Shown: positions 32,845 through 34,223 of the stretch, piece after piece
How positions within the stretch are numbered: position 1 is the stretch's first letter
How the letters are laid out: every line of letters begins with the position of its first letter
From: XYA12-FULL-58-9 sp001798605
GTDB lineage: Bacteria; Myxococcota; XYA12-FULL-58-9
DNA length: 34,223 bases
Assembly: GCA_036736205.1 (NCBI GenBank)
Contig: DAINMX010000047.1
Span: 1 to 34,223 of the forward strand
Direction of reading: 5' to 3'
The notes under the pieces: generated by a model
Told to the model about the DNA's origin: nothing
What the model saw: only the letters and a program-made list of their open reading frames with translations
The model's database searches: none
Program-made: the position numbers and the translations under genes

Positions 32845-34223
32845 TTACAAACGATCCTGGCAGGCGCACTGGATATAGGATAAGGCCCAATCGCCTTCGC
32901 CGACTAACGGAATCTCGTCGTCGGAATTCAATCTGTCCACGTAACCACCGACGTAATAAACACAGCCATATTCATCCCAGCCGTCATTTTCACAAACATC
33001 TTCATAATCCAGGCTCATCCCCAGCCGGGAACAAAGTTGCTGGCAGGAAATGGCTTCGGAGATTTGGGCGATGCCGGTGCAGGTTCCCAGGTATTGAGAT
33101 CCATCACATGCGGCCGAGGCAAGGCCCGCGCCGTCTGCACTGTAGTCCCAGCAGTTGCGGTTACACTGCCCACAATTGTATGTGTCACTCATGACCCAGG
33201 TGCAGTCGGTGTTACCGTCACACAGGTCGAAGCTGTAGCTACAGGTCTTTTGGCGGTCTGCACAATAGGCGTAGCGATCTAGTGGATCCGTCACCGGATT
33301 GTCGCAGGCACCGCAGTGATTCTTGTCGTTGTTGAGATCGGCGCATTGACCGTTGCAGACCGCAAAGGATGTGTTGGTGTTGCAAATCAGGCTGACTTCG
33401 ACGTTTTGGCTGGTTTTGTGGCCCGCCTGGTCGTAGAACTCGGCCTTGAACATGCGGGGACCGCCGCCCTCCGGGCTGTAGATCGGTCGGGTGGTTTGGA
33501 TACTGTCCCAGTTCAGGGTCAAGGTGTAGGAACCTTCCTGGGCGGTGCTGACGAAGGCCCCATAGTTGGAGCCGCTCTCGGAGTCGGCGAGAACGCCGCC
33601 AATCAGATCATCAATGCCATCCGGGTCCGTTACCACGGCCGAGATCACCAGTTGGTCATAGCGGTCTATGCTGGACAAATTGGTACCCAAGTTGAGAATG
33701 ATGGGTGCACTGCCGCCGCAGTTGCTCTCACAACTCAAGCCCTGCAGGTTGCAGCCGCACTCGCAATCAGCCTTTTTTGCGCCCTGGTCACCGCAGTTGT
33801 CCACCCAGTATTCGGCGTCGCTCGCGCAGATGACGCTGGCATTTGGATTTTGCACTTCGCAATCACAGGATTCTTTGCAGGCGGTGAACTCCTGGTTGCA
33901 GCCGCACTCGCAATCAGCCTTCTTTGCGCCCTGGTCACCGCAGTTGTCCACCCAGTATTCGGCGTCGCTCGCGCAGATGACGCTGGCATTTGGATTTTGC
34001 ACTTCGCAAGCACAGGATTCTTCGCAGGCGGTGAACTCCTGGTTGCAGCCGCACTCGCAGCTGCCGGCTTGTTCAGGATTCTGGCCGCAGCTGTCGACCC
34101 AGGAAATTTCTCCGTTGATGCAGATGGTGTGGTGTCGGGGGGTGCAGTTGCTGCAATTGCTGTTGCAACCTAAATTTCCGTCTGCGCAACCACAGGCACA
34201 CACTGAGATTTGTTCCTCAAACT
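32845..34223 (-). CDS. Cys-rich surface protein with Ig-like domain (5' end outside window)
   Basis: About 459 residues are visible. The frame is open to the right edge, so the signal peptide and true start lie beyond the window; the GTG at 34203 is only the first in-frame start candidate inside it. In order: Cys-rich modules (CVxSCGQ, CECGCNQEFTACEESC) in a 49-residue tandem array of which two are nearly identical, then an Ig-like domain (about IILNLGTNLSSIDRYDQLVI to MFKAEFYDQAGHKT), and a C-terminal Cys-rich region (CNGQCADLNNDKNHCGACDN, NCGQCNRNCWDYSADGAG) ending CQDRL. It is probably a secreted or surface protein; a ligand is not visible. A shortened duplicate lies at 28344-29178. Confidence 0.75.
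   Translation of the reverse strand, partial: FEEQISVCACGCADGNLGCNSNCSNCTPRHHTICINGEISWVDSCGQNPEQAGSCECGCNQEFTACEESCACEVQNPNASVICASDAEYWVDNCGDQGAKKADCECGCNQEFTACKESCDCEVQNPNASVICASDAEYWVDNCGDQGAKKADCECGCNLQGLSCESNCGGSAPIILNLGTNLSSIDRYDQLVISAVVTDPDGIDDLIGGVLADSESGSNYGAFVSTAQEGSYTLTLNWDSIQTTRPIYSPEGGGPRMFKAEFYDQAGHKTSQNVEVSLICNTNTSFAVCNGQCADLNNDKNHCGACDNPVTDPLDRYAYCADRQKTCSYSFDLCDGNTDCTWVMSDTYNCGQCNRNCWDYSADGAGLASAACDGSQYLGTCTGIAQISEAISCQQLCSRLGMSLDYEDVCENDGWDEYGCVYYVGGYVDRLNSDDEIPLVGEGDWALSYIQCACQDRL
33751..34054 (-). repeat. 147-bp tandem repeats encoding Cys-rich modules
   Basis: The same block (marker GCAGCCGCAC) begins at 33751, 33898 and 34045, an exact 147-bp period (49 codons). The first two intervals are nearly identical. 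The repeat stays in frame within the Cys-rich surface protein gene. Confidence 0.9.

Noticed and set aside
33316..34173. Plus-strand hydrophobic frame of 285 residues resembling a membrane protein
   Set aside because: It is the complement of the Cys-rich repeats and shows the same 49-residue period; hydrophobicity is a by-product of the reversed Cys/Asn/Asp codons.

Overview
The window (about 34 kb, one 100-N scaffold gap at 5274-5373) looks like a piece of a draft or metagenome-assembled genome. The source is probably a Gram-negative, predatory- or complex-lifestyle bacterium of the former Deltaproteobacteria (Myxococcota/Bradymonadota-like). That placement is inference. It rests on the many lipoproteins with Cys-rich repeats, the short RCC1 repeats, PDZ and TPR proteins of unknown role, LolA, a TonB receptor and fairly high GC. 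No rRNA, tRNA or CRISPR array was recognised.

Left part (1-7878). A Cys-rich lipoprotein (547-1737) is followed by a palindrome whose core equals the classical CRP consensus and then by a tiny membrane protein. On the minus strand lie an AidB-like acyl-CoA dehydrogenase and a trypsin-like protease whose 5' end is lost in the gap. A tightly coupled trio follows: an exported protein, an ECF sigma factor and a membrane TPR protein that may act as its anti-sigma factor.

Middle (8001-13680). Two large consecutive lipoproteins each end in 14 short RCC1-type repeats. One carries Ig-like repeats in front, including a 261-bp tandem duplication, and the other carries Cys-rich repeats.

Core functions (13724-24091). 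This part holds an exported HAD phosphatase-like protein, a PDZ protein, a YhbY RNA-binding protein, LolA, the lysine/DAP pair dapD-dapE, an exported Cys-containing protein overlapping a TonB-dependent receptor, a MazEF/PemIK-type toxin-antitoxin pair, and an exported protein sharing an N-terminal domain with the PDZ protein.

Right part (24126-34223). This is a patchwork of fragments and accessory genes: decayed coding remnants, an RCC1 fragment, an HExxH metallopeptidase, a macrodomain protein and a chimeric recombinase/ZU5-like ORF. It also has a BrnTA locus whose toxin carries a frameshift while promoter and operator look intact, a truncated solute-binding lipoprotein, an XRE regulator, and two copies of a Cys-rich surface protein gene. 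One copy is internally deleted and joined in frame behind the macrodomain gene. The near-identical copies, the recombinase piece and the truncated genes suggest an actively rearranging region.
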